Below are positions 17,124-27,021 of a stretch of DNA of 64,000 nt, piece after piece. The notes beneath the pieces are model-generated. The model worked only from the letters and a program-made list of their open reading frames with translations. It searched no databases and was not told where the DNA came from. This DNA comes from 0-14-0-80-60-11 sp049322355 (lineage in GTDB: Bacteria > Desulfobacterota > Desulfobaccia > Desulfobaccales > 0-14-0-80-60-11). The translations under genes and the position numbers were made by a program. Positions within the stretch are counted from its first letter, which is position 1. Every line of letters begins with the position of its first letter. The DNA is taken from contig JBMORG010000006.1 of the NCBI GenBank assembly GCA_049322355.1, positions 1 through 64,000 on the forward strand. Direction: 5' to 3'.

Positions 17124-17146
17124 GTTCCCAAGTGCAACTTGGGGAC
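17124..17146. repeat. Palindrome GTTCCCAAGT/ACTTGGGGAC
   Basis: A 10-bp stem (one wobble pair) with a 3-nt loop, closely related to the hairpin at 17094-17114; together they form a doublet. Confidence 0.7.
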
Positions 17147-17196
17147 GAGGGAGTTATATAACCAGCGTGATCCCAATGAGAGTGAAAAGATAAAAG

Positions 17197-17218
17197 GGCG
17201 GACACCCAGGTCCGCCCC
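17197..17218. repeat. GC palindrome GGGCGGAC-N6-GTCCGCCC
   Basis: Perfect 8-bp stem with a 6-nt loop, flanked by A and CT. It shares its architecture with elements at 26883, 55283, 55311 and 60596. Confidence 0.8.
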
Positions 17219-17321
17219 TACAATTTTATCTATTAAGGGGTTGGGGGATGGGGTGTGGGTAAGGGCGGCAGGGGCCTCCGCTCCTGGCCCCCTTCCCCAC
17301 AATAGCCCTTCCTTTAACCTC

Positions 17322-18962
<1,641 letters not shown>

Positions 18963-19033
18963 GATCTTGCTATCCTCCTTGGATAATTACTGAATTATTC
19001 AGGAATTCAGGTTGGTTGCGGGGAAAGATGAGA

Positions 19034-19324
19034 TTAGTCGGTAAGAATTGCGAGGATGTCTTCTTCCCGCATCATCAGGTATTCTTCGCCTTCCATCTTG
19101 ATTTCGGTGCCGGCATACTTGCCGAAGAGGACCCGGTCGCCTTCTTTCAATTGGAGAGGCATGCGGTTACCGGCGTCGCTCATTTTGCCGGGGCCGACGG
19201 CGATGACTTTGCCTTCAATGGGCTTTTCTTTGGCGGTATCCGGAATAACGATGCCGCCTTTAGTAACCTGCACCTCTTCCATCCGTTTGACCAGAACCCG
19301 GTCATTCAGGGGTTTGACCTTCAT
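19034..19324 (-). CDS. groS: Co-chaperonin GroES
   Basis: A 96-residue GroES with the usual MKVKPLNDRVLVKR start, a mobile loop around residues 16-34 and the KYAGTEIKMEGEEYL C-terminal segment. It caps GroEL. It is first in a two-gene operon controlled by CIRCE. ATG 19324 follows AGGAGG. Confidence 0.98.
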   Translation of the reverse strand: MKVKPLNDRVLVKRMEEVQVTKGGIVIPDTAKEKPIEGKVIAVGPGKMSDAGNRMPLQLKEGDRVLFGKYAGTEIKMEGEEYLMMREEDILAILTD

Positions 19325-19364
19325 ATACAGCCTCCTTGCAAGAAATTAAGGTTATGAGCTGGTA

Positions 19365-19391
19365 TTAGCACTCTCTTTTAATGAGTGCTAA
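19365..19391. promoter_or_regulatory. CIRCE operator for HrcA
   Basis: TTAGCACTC-N9-GAGTGCTAA, a perfect match to the CIRCE consensus, 41 bases upstream of the groES start. The HrcA repressor binds it and is released under heat stress. hrcA itself is not in the window. Confidence 0.97.
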
Positions 19392-19402
19392 TCATCTTGC
19401 CA

Positions 19403-19430
19403 ATTTTAACCACTTCTCCGTGGAAATCAA
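19403..19430 (-). promoter_or_regulatory. Sigma70-type promoter of groES-groEL
   Basis: Minus strand: -35 TTGATT (complement of 19425-19430), 16-base spacer, -10 TAAAAT (complement of 19403-19408). Transcription would start near 19396, so CIRCE lies just downstream of +1, as expected for HrcA control. Confidence 0.7.
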
Positions 19431-19486
19431 GAGCCTAAGAAAAAATTTTGCAGAAAAAGTGAAGGGCCGAAGCCCGGCTGTAGATA

Positions 19487-21058
19487 TTACCGGGCTTCGG
19501 AAACCATGATGGGCCGTTTGTTGCTGGACTTGGAATACTTATCCTTGGTGCGGCTGGATGAGTCTTTTTTCTTAGGGCGGTTGGAGTTCTTGGGGGCATT
19601 ATCGCTCTTTTTCGCCAACCGCGGCGCATCGGATTTATTACTATTGACCGGCGCAGCCTTGGACTTGGCTTTGGGGGAGCCTATCAGAGCCACCTTGGTC
19701 TTTTTGGTCTCTGCGGGTTTGGTGGCCACAGAGGGAGCACCGAACAGAGAAGCCTTGACCACCGGGGCGGCGTCGGTTTTTACCGGGGCATTAGCGGGAG
19801 CTTGAGCCTGGGTTTTAACCGGAGCACTGTGGCCCGATTTCTTAAGTTTGGCGGAAGTTCGGCTGGCCTTCTTGGAGGCCCTGACATAGACCTTCCGGCT
19901 TTTGCCGCTCGACTTGTGGGCCACTTCGGCTGTCTGGCCGGTGGAACTCCTGTCGTTGGAATATGACCTTCCGGAGCTCCGGGCCGTCCGGATGGGATGC
20001 GAAGCCACCGCGGGATGCTCGATGCGGGCGAGGGTAATGTTTTTGGTGAACAATTCCTTGCTGTTGGCCGGGAGATTTAGATTGTAGGACGGTGTGCCCG
20101 GGGGAGTAATGCCTCGAAGCAATTCCGGGTTGAGGGCCGCCAATTCCTCTTTGGGCACATTCACTGCCACCGCTGCGGCTGTGAGGGAGGTGGTCTCATT
20201 TACCTTGACTTTGTCAACTTTGAGGGGCGGCAAATAAGGTACGTTCTTAAAGCCAAATTTTTCCGGATTCTTGGCGATGATAGTGGCCGCGATCATCTGG
20301 GGCACGTAATTCTTGGTTTCGGTGGGCAGGCACATGTTGGCTGAGAGTTCCCAGAAATTTTTGTGGTTGCTCTGGTTCAACTCCCGCTGCACCCTGCCTT
20401 CGCCGCAGTTGTAGGAAGCCGCTGCCAGATACCAGGAGCCGAACTGTTTGTAGAGGTCCAGGAGGTACTTGGCTGCGGCCCGGGTGGCCTTTTCCGGGTC
20501 CCGGCGCTCGTCTACATAGCTGTCGATAACCAACCCGTAGCGCAGGCCGGTGCCTTTGATGAACTGCCACATGCCGCAGGCCGCGGCCGGGGAATAGGCC
20601 TTGTTATTGAAGCCGCTTTCAATCATGGCCAGATAGGCCAGATCTTCCGGAAGGCCGGCCTCCTGGAAAATTTCCTGGATCATGGGCAGATAGCGGGTGG
20701 AGCGGGCCAGGTAGCGCGTGATGACGGCTTTGCGCTCAGTGGAAAAATAGACCAGGTAGGCCCTGACCTGCTTATTCATCTGGATGGGCACATCAAATTT
20801 AACTTGATGATCCCATTGTTTCAATTCTTCTTCCAGGCTGGGGTCCCAACCGGGGATGCCGCTCTTGGCATAGAGTTCTTCCAGGCGTTTGCCGCTCAGC
20901 TCTTCGGTCAGGGCAGCATCGTCTTGGGCGTCGTCGGCAACGGGTGCCGTTACCTCCGGGATTACCGGTTCCGCCTTTACTAAAGCGCCTTTTTCACCGC
21001 CGCCGCATCCCGCCAGAAACGCGAGGCAAACTACCACCCCCACGAGCCAGGATATCAT
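19487..21058 (-). CDS. MltD-like membrane-bound lytic transglycosylase
   Basis: A 523-residue peptidoglycan lytic transglycosylase, probably a lipoprotein (signal peptide ending LAGC, Cys17). The SLT domain (about 130-270) holds the catalytic Glu in AMIESGFNNKAYSP and the GMWQFIKGTGLRYGL and AASYNCGEGRV motifs. Unlike E. coli MltD there are no clear LysM repeats; one LysM-like segment may remain near residues 290-345 (LAALNPELLRGITPPG). The last 170 residues are a disordered Lys/Ser/Pro/Ala tail that may bind the wall electrostatically. ATG 21058 was chosen for the signal peptide and GAGGAG site; the frame is open 49 codons further up. Confidence 0.88.
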   Translation of the reverse strand: MISWLVGVVVCLAFLAGCGGGEKGALVKAEPVIPEVTAPVADDAQDDAALTEELSGKRLEELYAKSGIPGWDPSLEEELKQWDHQVKFDVPIQMNKQVRAYLVYFSTERKAVITRYLARSTRYLPMIQEIFQEAGLPEDLAYLAMIESGFNNKAYSPAAACGMWQFIKGTGLRYGLVIDSYVDERRDPEKATRAAAKYLLDLYKQFGSWYLAAASYNCGEGRVQRELNQSNHKNFWELSANMCLPTETKNYVPQMIAATIIAKNPEKFGFKNVPYLPPLKVDKVKVNETTSLTAAAVAVNVPKEELAALNPELLRGITPPGTPSYNLNLPANSKELFTKNITLARIEHPAVASHPIRTARSSGRSYSNDRSSTGQTAEVAHKSSGKSRKVYVRASKKASRTSAKLKKSGHSAPVKTQAQAPANAPVKTDAAPVVKASLFGAPSVATKPAETKKTKVALIGSPKAKSKAAPVNSNKSDAPRLAKKSDNAPKNSNRPKKKDSSSRTKDKYSKSSNKRPIMVSEAR

Positions 21059-21292
21059 AGAGACTCCTCTTATCAAGTGGTCCGGGTTTGCCGTGATACA
21101 GGTCCGAAAATGCTGAGCGCAACCTCCCCCGAGGCGGGCCGATAGACCTGGAATTTTTATCCTATAGCACCATTTTTTAGGCTTAGCAAGAGAAATAATC
21201 TGCAAAAATCAGAATTCATCAGTTTTTCCCGACTTCGCAGACTTTAAAATCTTCAGCGTGGGGTTTATGATAAACCTTACGGGGGGAATATC

Positions 21293-22234
21293 ATGATAAA
21301 TCTCAAACACCTGGCGAATCTGGAGATCTTCCTGGCGCTGGCGGGATGGACCGTGGGCCTGTGGGGTATCCTCAGCGGCCGGGAAGCGATCCTCCAGTAC
21401 CTCTACTTCTTTGCATGGTACCCCTATATTGTTTTTTTGGACGGCCTGCTTTTTCGGCTCCGGGGTGAATCCTGGCTCCTGGGCCGGCCCCGGGATTTCT
21501 TGAAGATGTGGTTCTGGTCCACCACGGTGTGGCTGGTGTTTGAAGCCTTCAACCTGGTGTTGAAAAACTGGGGCTATGTGGCGGTAGTCCCGGTGTGGTG
21601 GATACGCTGGGGCGGCTACGCCCTGGCTTTTGCCACGGTGCTGCCCGGGGTGCTCCTCACCGCCGAAGTCCTGGACGCCCTGGGGACCTTTAAAAACGTG
21701 AAAGGGCGCCCCTTCAGGTTGGGTTCCTGGCAGCCGCCAGCCCTGATGGCGGGGACGGCCATGCTGGTTTTGCCCCTGGTTTGGCCCACCTATGCTTTTC
21801 CCTTAATTTGGGGGGCGGCCTTCTTCCTGCTGGACCCGTTTTGTGAGCTTTTAGGCGGCCCTTCTCTGATTGCCAGGTTTGCCGCGGGGGAACGGCAACA
21901 GCACCTGAATCTGTTGGTTGCTGGGCTGATCTGCGGGGTTTGGTGGGAGTCCTGGAATTGGTTTGCCGTCACCAAATGGGTCTATACGTTGCCGGTGCTC
22001 AATTGCTTCAAAGTCTTCGAAATGCCGCTGCCGGGCTATCTGGGATTTGCCCCCTTTGCCCTGGAGTGCGCGGTCATGTATAATTTTATCAAGATCTTGG
22101 ATGAGCGGGTGCTGGTAACACCCCGGCAGCGGCAGTGGGCCTGCGGCGTCCAACTGGCGTTTTGGATTGTCATTTTTGCCGCCATGGATGCCTGGACGGT
22201 GGTAAACTATCAGCAGTTAGCAGTTAGCAGTTAG
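21293..22234 (+). CDS. Trp-rich polytopic membrane protein whose C-terminus is a heptamer repeat
   Basis: A 313-residue protein with about eight hydrophobic segments and many Trp and aromatic residues (for example VWWESWNWFAVTKW). I do not recognise a family. ATG 21293 follows GGGGGGAAT. The last codons, QQLAVSS and the TAG stop, are encoded by the CAGTTAG heptamer array at 22214-22234, so the true ancestral end was probably around VVNY. It lies upstream of rimO but is separated by two hairpin repeats. Confidence 0.65.
   Translation: MINLKHLANLEIFLALAGWTVGLWGILSGREAILQYLYFFAWYPYIVFLDGLLFRLRGESWLLGRPRDFLKMWFWSTTVWLVFEAFNLVLKNWGYVAVVPVWWIRWGGYALAFATVLPGVLLTAEVLDALGTFKNVKGRPFRLGSWQPPALMAGTAMLVLPLVWPTYAFPLIWGAAFFLLDPFCELLGGPSLIARFAAGERQQHLNLLVAGLICGVWWESWNWFAVTKWVYTLPVLNCFKVFEMPLPGYLGFAPFALECAVMYNFIKILDERVLVTPRQRQWACGVQLAFWIVIFAAMDAWTVVNYQQLAVSS
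22214..22234 (+). repeat. Heptamer tandem repeat, CAGTTAG type, three perfect units
   Basis: Three identical CAGTTAG units that supply the stop codon and last residues of the upstream membrane-protein gene. Confidence 0.9.
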
Positions 22235-22235
22235 A

Positions 22236-22276
22236 TGGGGTGCAGGGCGCACCCCACATGGCGGGCAATGCCCGCC
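22236..22276. repeat. Two adjacent GC palindromes
   Basis: First TGGGGTGC-N5-GCACCCCA (22236-22256), then GGCGGGC-N3-GCCCGCC (22260-22276). Both lie between a heptamer array and the rimO start. No T tract follows. Confidence 0.75.
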
Positions 22277-22299
22277 GTACATTTCTGTGAGCCAAAATA

Positions 22300-23691
22300 T
22301 TGAAAACCGCAACCCCCAAAACCCAAAACCCGGAACCCAGAACCATCTTTTCCATCAGTTTGGGCTGCCCCAAAAACCTGGTGGACACGGAAATCATGTT
22401 GGGGCGGCTGACCCAGGCGGGCTGGGAGGTTTCCGGGGCGCCTGAGACCGCGGACGTGCTCCTGGTCAACACCTGCGGTTTTATCGAGGCCGCGTGCAAA
22501 GAGGCGGTGGACACCATCCTGGAGTTGGTTCGGGTCAAAGAGGAGCACCCGGAGAAACGCCTGGTGGTCACCGGCTGCCTGGTGCAGCGCTATGGTGAGG
22601 AACTGGCTGAAGAGCTCCCGGAAGTTGACCTCTTTGTCGGGGTTAACGATTTTCCAGCTCTGCCCGATATGCTTGCAATGGTTGCGACCGGAGACCCGGA
22701 GCGGTTATATCATACGGCCCCCTTGTATGCCTACGCGGCCCCCGAGGTCCGCTACCCCGCCACCCCGGCCCACCTGGCCTACCTCAAAATCGCCGAAGGC
22801 TGCAGCCACCGCTGCACTTTTTGCATCATCCCCCGGATTCGGGGGCCGTTGCGCAGCCGCCCTCTGGAAACTTTGGTGCGGGAAGCCGAAAATTTGGCGG
22901 CGGGTGGGGTTAAAGAACTCACCCTGGTGGCCCAGGATACCACCGCCTATGGCAGGGAAGCACCGGGCCAGCCGGGGATCTCGGCGTTGCTTAAGGAACT
23001 GGCTGCCATTAACGGCTTTCGGTGGATTCGCTTATTATACGGCCATCCGGCCCGGATCAGCCGGGAGTTGCTGGAGACCATGGCCGCGCATCCCCGGATT
23101 CTGCCTTACCTGGATATCCCCATTCAACACGGCCATGACGAGGTGCTGCGGCGCATGGGACGGGGTTACGGCCGCCGGGAAATTCTGGACGCAGTGCGGC
23201 TTATCAGGGAGATTTTGCCCGGGGCCACGCTGCGCACCACGGTTATGACCGGCTTTCCCGGGGAGACCGAAGAGCATTTTCAGGCCTTAGGCGATCTGAT
23301 TGAAGAGGTGCGCTTCGACCACCTGGGTGTGTTTTTATACTGCCCTGAGTCTGGGACGCCTGCAGCACAGTGGAACCCAAAGGTCCCCCGGCGGGAGGCC
23401 CGGCGCCGAGCCCGGGTTTTAAAGGCCCTGCAAGCCAAAATCGTCAAGGCCCGGCTTAAGGCTCTGGTGGGCACCGTACAAGAAGTCCTGGTGGAAGGGG
23501 TAAGCCCGGAGAGCGACTATCTCCTCACGGGGCGCATGATTAGCCAGGCCCCGGATATCGATGGCCAGGTGTATATCACCGCGGGAGTCGGGCGGGTGGG
23601 GGAGATTCAGGCGGTGCGCCTCAACCGGGCCTTGCCGTTTGATTTGGTGGGGGAGATTGTGGAAGAGGAAGAAAAGGGAAAAAGCCGATAA
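22300..23691 (+). CDS. rimO: Ribosomal protein uS12 methylthiotransferase RimO
   Basis: A 463-residue radical SAM methylthiotransferase that adds a methylthio group to Asp of ribosomal protein S12. The N-terminal UPF0004 domain has its three cluster Cys (SLGCPKN, NTCGF, TGCLVQ). The radical SAM motif CSHRCTFCIIP lies near residue 167 and a TRAM domain ends the protein. SLGCPKNLVDTE and the GHDEVLRRMGRGY-type motif favour RimO over MiaB. The only usable start is TTG 22300: an in-frame stop lies at 22288 and no ATG or GTG precedes the conserved domain. Residues 2-15 are therefore encoded by the heptamer array at 22302-22343. Confidence 0.95.
   Translation: MKTATPKTQNPEPRTIFSISLGCPKNLVDTEIMLGRLTQAGWEVSGAPETADVLLVNTCGFIEAACKEAVDTILELVRVKEEHPEKRLVVTGCLVQRYGEELAEELPEVDLFVGVNDFPALPDMLAMVATGDPERLYHTAPLYAYAAPEVRYPATPAHLAYLKIAEGCSHRCTFCIIPRIRGPLRSRPLETLVREAENLAAGGVKELTLVAQDTTAYGREAPGQPGISALLKELAAINGFRWIRLLYGHPARISRELLETMAAHPRILPYLDIPIQHGHDEVLRRMGRGYGRREILDAVRLIREILPGATLRTTVMTGFPGETEEHFQALGDLIEEVRFDHLGVFLYCPESGTPAAQWNPKVPRREARRRARVLKALQAKIVKARLKALVGTVQEVLVEGVSPESDYLLTGRMISQAPDIDGQVYITAGVGRVGEIQAVRLNRALPFDLVGEIVEEEEKGKSR
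22302..22343 (+). repeat. Heptamer tandem repeat, GAAAACC type, six units, coding
   Basis: Contiguous units GAAAACC, GCAACCC, CCAAAAC, CCAAAAC, CCGGAAC, CCAGAAC. It encodes the extra N-terminal residues of RimO. Confidence 0.85.
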
Positions 23692-23991
23692 TGGCGCCCA
23701 AATACGCACCGCCGAGGGCCGCGGCGCCACATATTCTTGGGCATAGTGAGCTAATATACTCGTTGCCGATAGAGCCTTTTGCAAAATGTAGCCGCAGGCT
23801 TCAGCCTGCGTTTGCACAGGCTGGAAGTCTGTGCCACTGGGTCTTTTTTAGCTACCAAGAAAAAATTTTGGTCTTCGGATGAATTTTGTAAGAAGCTCAA
23901 TAGGTTTGCCTATTCGAGAGCCTCAGGTGAGATCCCTGCATCAAGCCCAGGCGAGACGCCTGCGCCACCAACTCTTAGTCCCAAGCTCCCT
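23692..23991. other. Repeat-containing gap between rimO and the permease gene
   Basis: About 300 bases between convergent genes without a gene. It holds one copy of the 64-bp dispersed element (23763-23826). Further hairpins are CACAGGCTGGAAGTCTGTG near 23815-23833 and GGCGAGACGCC near 23951. No T tract was seen. Confidence 0.55.
23763..23826 (+). repeat. 64-bp dispersed element, copy 1
   Basis: Matches the reverse complement of 46296-46359 at 56 of 64 positions by hand alignment, with no gaps. It contains CGCAGGCT-N2-AGCCTGCG, a perfect 8-bp hairpin. It lies between the convergent rimO and permease genes. Confidence 0.85.
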
Positions 23992-25359
23992 TCAACCTTT
24001 GTTTTCTGCCAACCGCCCGGAGCGCCAGGCATAGAGAAAATACACCACCAGGCCCAGCGCCAGCCACAGAAACAGCCGCAGCCAGGAGCCTTCCGGCATG
24101 GAGAGCATCAAACCCAGGCAGACCAGGACGCCGGTCGCAGCTACCAGTTTGCCCCCGGGGCAGCGAAAAGGGCGGGGCAAGGCCGGCTGAGTGAAGCGCA
24201 GCACCAGCACCCCCAGGCATACCAGAAAAAAAGCGAACAGAGTACCGATGTTGCACAAATAAGCCAGCTTGTCGATGGGAGTAAGCGAGGCCACCAGGGC
24301 CACGGCTCCGCCGCAAAGCAGGGTCATGCGGTGGGGGGTGCGATAGCGGGGATGGAGCGCCGCCACCGCGCCCGGCAGCAGGCCGTCCCGGGCCATGGCA
24401 AAGAGCACCCGGGGTTGGGCCAACAGCAGCATATAGAGCACGCTGGTAATGCCGATGAGGGCCCCGAGACCCACCAGGTCCGCAGCCCAGGGCAGATTCA
24501 CCTGCCGAAAAACCGTGGAAAACGGGGCGTCCGGATCGATGCGGGTGTAAGACACCATGCCCACCAGGACGAGGGCTACAGCCAGGTAGATTAGGCTGCA
24601 AAGGGCAAGGGAGCCGATGATGCCGAAGGGGACGTCCTTCTCCGGCCTTCGGGATTCTTCGGCGGTAATGGCCACCACGTCGAACCCCAGGTAGGCGAAG
24701 AACACCAGGGACGCGGCCTGGATAATGCTGCCGCCCCCGAAGGGGATAAAGGGCGTCCAGTTGGCAGGCCTGATATAAAAAACCCCCAGGGCCAGTATGA
24801 AGGCAATGACGCCCAGCTTGACGGCCACCAGTCCCCGGGCGATGAGGGCGTTCAGGCGGGTGCGGAAGATCAAGAGTACTGCAAAGCCCATAACTACCAG
24901 GGCCGCGGGCAGGTTGATGACGCGTCCCGGCGTGGTGAAGGGCGGACCGCTGGCCCATAGGGGCAGGGTCAGGCCATAGGCCCGGAGCAAGTCCTGAAGG
25001 TAGAAGGACCAGCCCGCAGCCACGGTGGCGGCCCCCATGCCATACTCCAGGATCAGGTCCCAGCCGATGATCCAGGCCGCCAATTCCCCAAAAATTCCAT
25101 AGGCATAGGTGTAGGCGCTACCCGCCTGGGGCATCATGGAGGCCAGTTCGGCGTAACACAGAGCCGCCAGGGTGCAGGCGCCCCCGGCCAGCAGAAAAGA
25201 CAGGATGATGCCCGGGCCGGCGATCTTCACCCCTATCCCGGAAATCACGAAAATGCCGGCCCCGATAATCTGGGCCACTCCGATAACCACCAAGTCCAGG
25301 CGCGTGAGACTGCGCTTCAAGGTGGGGATGCCATCCCTTCCGGCCGGGCCAAGGTGCAA
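23992..25359 (-). CDS. APC-superfamily amino-acid permease (CAT/YfnA-like)
   Basis: A 455-residue amino-acid transporter with about 12 membrane spans. The first helix motif IGAGIFVISG and AEESRRPEKDVPFGI are hallmarks of the cationic-amino-acid-transporter branch of APC permeases. It probably takes up amino acids by proton symport; the substrate cannot be read from sequence. The start is uncertain: no ATG lies near. TTG 25359 is the annotated choice, but the reading frame upstream continues with residues (RSLGRRLLAKQP) resembling the usual cytoplasmic N-terminus of this family, so translation may begin earlier, overlapping the end of the upstream gene. Confidence 0.85.
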   Translation of the reverse strand: MHLGPAGRDGIPTLKRSLTRLDLVVIGVAQIIGAGIFVISGIGVKIAGPGIILSFLLAGGACTLAALCYAELASMMPQAGSAYTYAYGIFGELAAWIIGWDLILEYGMGAATVAAGWSFYLQDLLRAYGLTLPLWASGPPFTTPGRVINLPAALVVMGFAVLLIFRTRLNALIARGLVAVKLGVIAFILALGVFYIRPANWTPFIPFGGGSIIQAASLVFFAYLGFDVVAITAEESRRPEKDVPFGIIGSLALCSLIYLAVALVLVGMVSYTRIDPDAPFSTVFRQVNLPWAADLVGLGALIGITSVLYMLLLAQPRVLFAMARDGLLPGAVAALHPRYRTPHRMTLLCGGAVALVASLTPIDKLAYLCNIGTLFAFFLVCLGVLVLRFTQPALPRPFRCPGGKLVAATGVLVCLGLMLSMPEGSWLRLFLWLALGLVVYFLYAWRSGRLAENKG

Positions 25360-25424
25360 CGGTTGTTTAGCCAGCAGACGCCGGCCTAAGGATCGCCAGC
25401 TCGGACCGGAGGCGGGCGCAGCCT

Positions 25425-26003
25425 TCAGAACTCCACAGCCTCCGCATTAATCTGGAGTTGAGGTCCACTACCACGGCCCGGCGGCAGGTTCACTGTTCCG
25501 GTGACGGTGATGGGTTTATCCAGGGGGGTGGAAGTGAGGGTTTGGACCAGCTTCGGGTCCGGCAAATTGCCGAACAAGACCTCCACCAAGCCCTGAGGCG
25601 ATTTGAGGATAAGGGATTTATGGTGCATCATCACCGGGCCCACCTCGCCCTTGACTGTTACCCGGGTCCCCAGATAGCGCTCTTTAGCGGCCAAAAGCTG
25701 CCCTACGGTCAGGGCTTCCGGGCCCAAAGGCGGGCTTCCCATGGCCATTGGTTCCGAAGGTGGGGTGGGAGGCAGGGCCGGCTGTTTCAGCATCTCAATA
25801 ATGGCCTGCTGCCCGCCCTGCAGTTGGTTGAGCTTTTCCTGTAAGGCGGTTACCTGGCCCTTAAGCGCCTGAATCTCTTGTCGGAGTTCCTCTTCCTTGT
25901 GGCTTGCAGGGGTGCAGGCGTATAGAAACGCCAGCGTCATAAGCAGGGCAATGAGGCAGCGGCGGCTCCCAGTTGCCATTGGCTGTGCCAGGCCGTGAGC
26001 CAT
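25425..26003 (-). CDS. Coiled-coil lipoprotein with OB-like domain
   Basis: A 192-residue putative lipoprotein: basic N-region, hydrophobic core and lipobox FLYAC. Residues about 35-75 form a heptad-rich coiled coil (EELRQEIQALKGQV). A Pro-rich linker precedes a C-terminal beta-rich domain (about 98-190: VTVKGEVGPVMM, VTGTVNLPPG) that resembles OB-fold nucleic-acid-binding-like envelope domains. Function unknown. The start could also be ATG 25979. The permease gene follows 65 bases on. Confidence 0.65.
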   Translation of the reverse strand: MAHGLAQPMATGSRRCLIALLMTLAFLYACTPASHKEEELRQEIQALKGQVTALQEKLNQLQGGQQAIIEMLKQPALPPTPPSEPMAMGSPPLGPEALTVGQLLAAKERYLGTRVTVKGEVGPVMMHHKSLILKSPQGLVEVLFGNLPDPKLVQTLTSTPLDKPITVTGTVNLPPGRGSGPQLQINAEAVEF

Positions 26004-26172
26004 AATCGGGTGACCTCGGAAATTCGACTTTAAAGAGCCTTAAGCCCAGGCTGCATCAGGTGGTAGGCCCCGATTTAGCCTAATCCCAGTTTAAAAGATA
26101 AATTCTTTAACGGCAATGATTAATACCAAGTCTATGCGGAAAGACCTCTCCGGGTCATAATTATCCACCCGC

Positions 26173-26862
26173 CTAAATATTGAACCGAATCTCGATGATG
26201 TCCCCTTCATGGATGGTGTAATCACGGTCCACCAGCTTAACCAGTCCCTTGGATCGGGCTTCCTGCATGTTATAGACCTGCAAAAAATCGTCGTAATTGA
26301 CGATATCGGCCTTGATGAACCCCCGGGCCAGATCGGAGTGAATCTTCCCGGCGCAGGTGACAATGTCCGAATCCTGAGGTACCGGCCAGGCATGCACTTC
26401 CTTTTTATCCGCAGTGTAGAAAAAGACGATGCCAGATTTTTTCAGGATTCTGGTGATGGCCTCATTCAGTTCTGGCGCCTCCGCCAAGATGAGAGTGGGC
26501 TTTAAACTCAAGGGGGCCAGAGTCCGCAACAGGCTCAATTCCGCCCCGCTGAAGTGCCCGTCACACAGCGGCACTTCCTGCTCCAGATAATTCAGGCACT
26601 TCGTTAAAAGCTCTTGTTCCACTGCATCCGTGGTCCGGTCCCGGCGGGTCTCCAGTTTTTCCATGTCCAGGATCAACAAGTCCCAGACCCGTTCCCGGGC
26701 TACCAGGAACCCGTCACAGTGAGTAAAATCGTCCCGGGTGAATTCGACGTAAAACGGGGTGATTTTCTTGGGGGATAATTTCTGGTCCAGAGTGATGACT
26801 CGCTCATCCTGGTACTTCACTTTGCCCTCGGGCAAGTCAAATCCAATGCTGCATATCTTCAT
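26173..26862 (-). CDS. Stand-alone YchF/OLA1 C-terminal (TGS-like) domain protein
   Basis: A 229-residue protein whose last 60 residues (AGKIHSDLARGFIKADIV, then YDDF and DYTIHEGDIIEIRFNI) closely match the C-terminal TGS-like domain of the YchF/OLA1 ATPases, including the G+IHSD and D-x-I-x-R-F patterns. The preceding 150 residues have the layout of the YchF helical and linker region, but there is no P-loop GxxxxGK[ST] or other G motif. It therefore looks like a YchF relative that lost its nucleotide-binding domain. YchF binds ribosomes; a ribosome-linked role here is inference only. It lies downstream of the RNA-chaperone genes on the same strand. Confidence 0.75.
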   Translation of the reverse strand: MKICSIGFDLPEGKVKYQDERVITLDQKLSPKKITPFYVEFTRDDFTHCDGFLVARERVWDLLILDMEKLETRRDRTTDAVEQELLTKCLNYLEQEVPLCDGHFSGAELSLLRTLAPLSLKPTLILAEAPELNEAITRILKKSGIVFFYTADKKEVHAWPVPQDSDIVTCAGKIHSDLARGFIKADIVNYDDFLQVYNMQEARSKGLVKLVDRDYTIHEGDIIEIRFNI

Positions 26863-26882
26863 TGACTTTTACCTCACTCGCA

Positions 26883-26904
26883 GGGCGCACCCTCAGGTCC
26901 GCCC
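26883..26904. repeat. GC palindrome GGGCGCAC-N6-GTCCGCCC
   Basis: An 8-bp stem with one mismatch and a 6-nt loop, just upstream of the YchF-like gene start. Same architecture as the element at 17197. Confidence 0.7.
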
Positions 26905-27021
26905 TCACAAATAACTTTTTATGAGACCAACTTGATATCGCTCACACAAAACCGGCAGGGCCTGTTGGACCCCGCCGGCAAGATAGTGCTGTTTGGTCCT
27001 GCTCTCTTTGAAGCCGGTAGT

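Larger units (their letters stand above)
16956..17321. other. Repeat-filled intergenic region
   Basis: About 365 bases between the flavoprotein start and the groEL stop, without a gene. It holds a heptamer array and three hairpin repeats (listed separately), then a G-rich stretch at 17234-17262 and a GGGGCC...GGCCCC hairpin at 17271-17291. No clear T tract marks a groEL terminator. Confidence 0.55.

Noticed and set aside
17234..17291. Possible groEL terminator in the G-rich stretch
   Set aside because: A GGGGCC...GGCCCC hairpin exists but no T tract follows on the minus strand, so termination here is unsupported.
23975..24958. Second minus-strand frame of 327 codons inside the permease gene
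   Set aside because: Out of frame with a clear APC permease whose membrane helices and motifs occupy the other frame.
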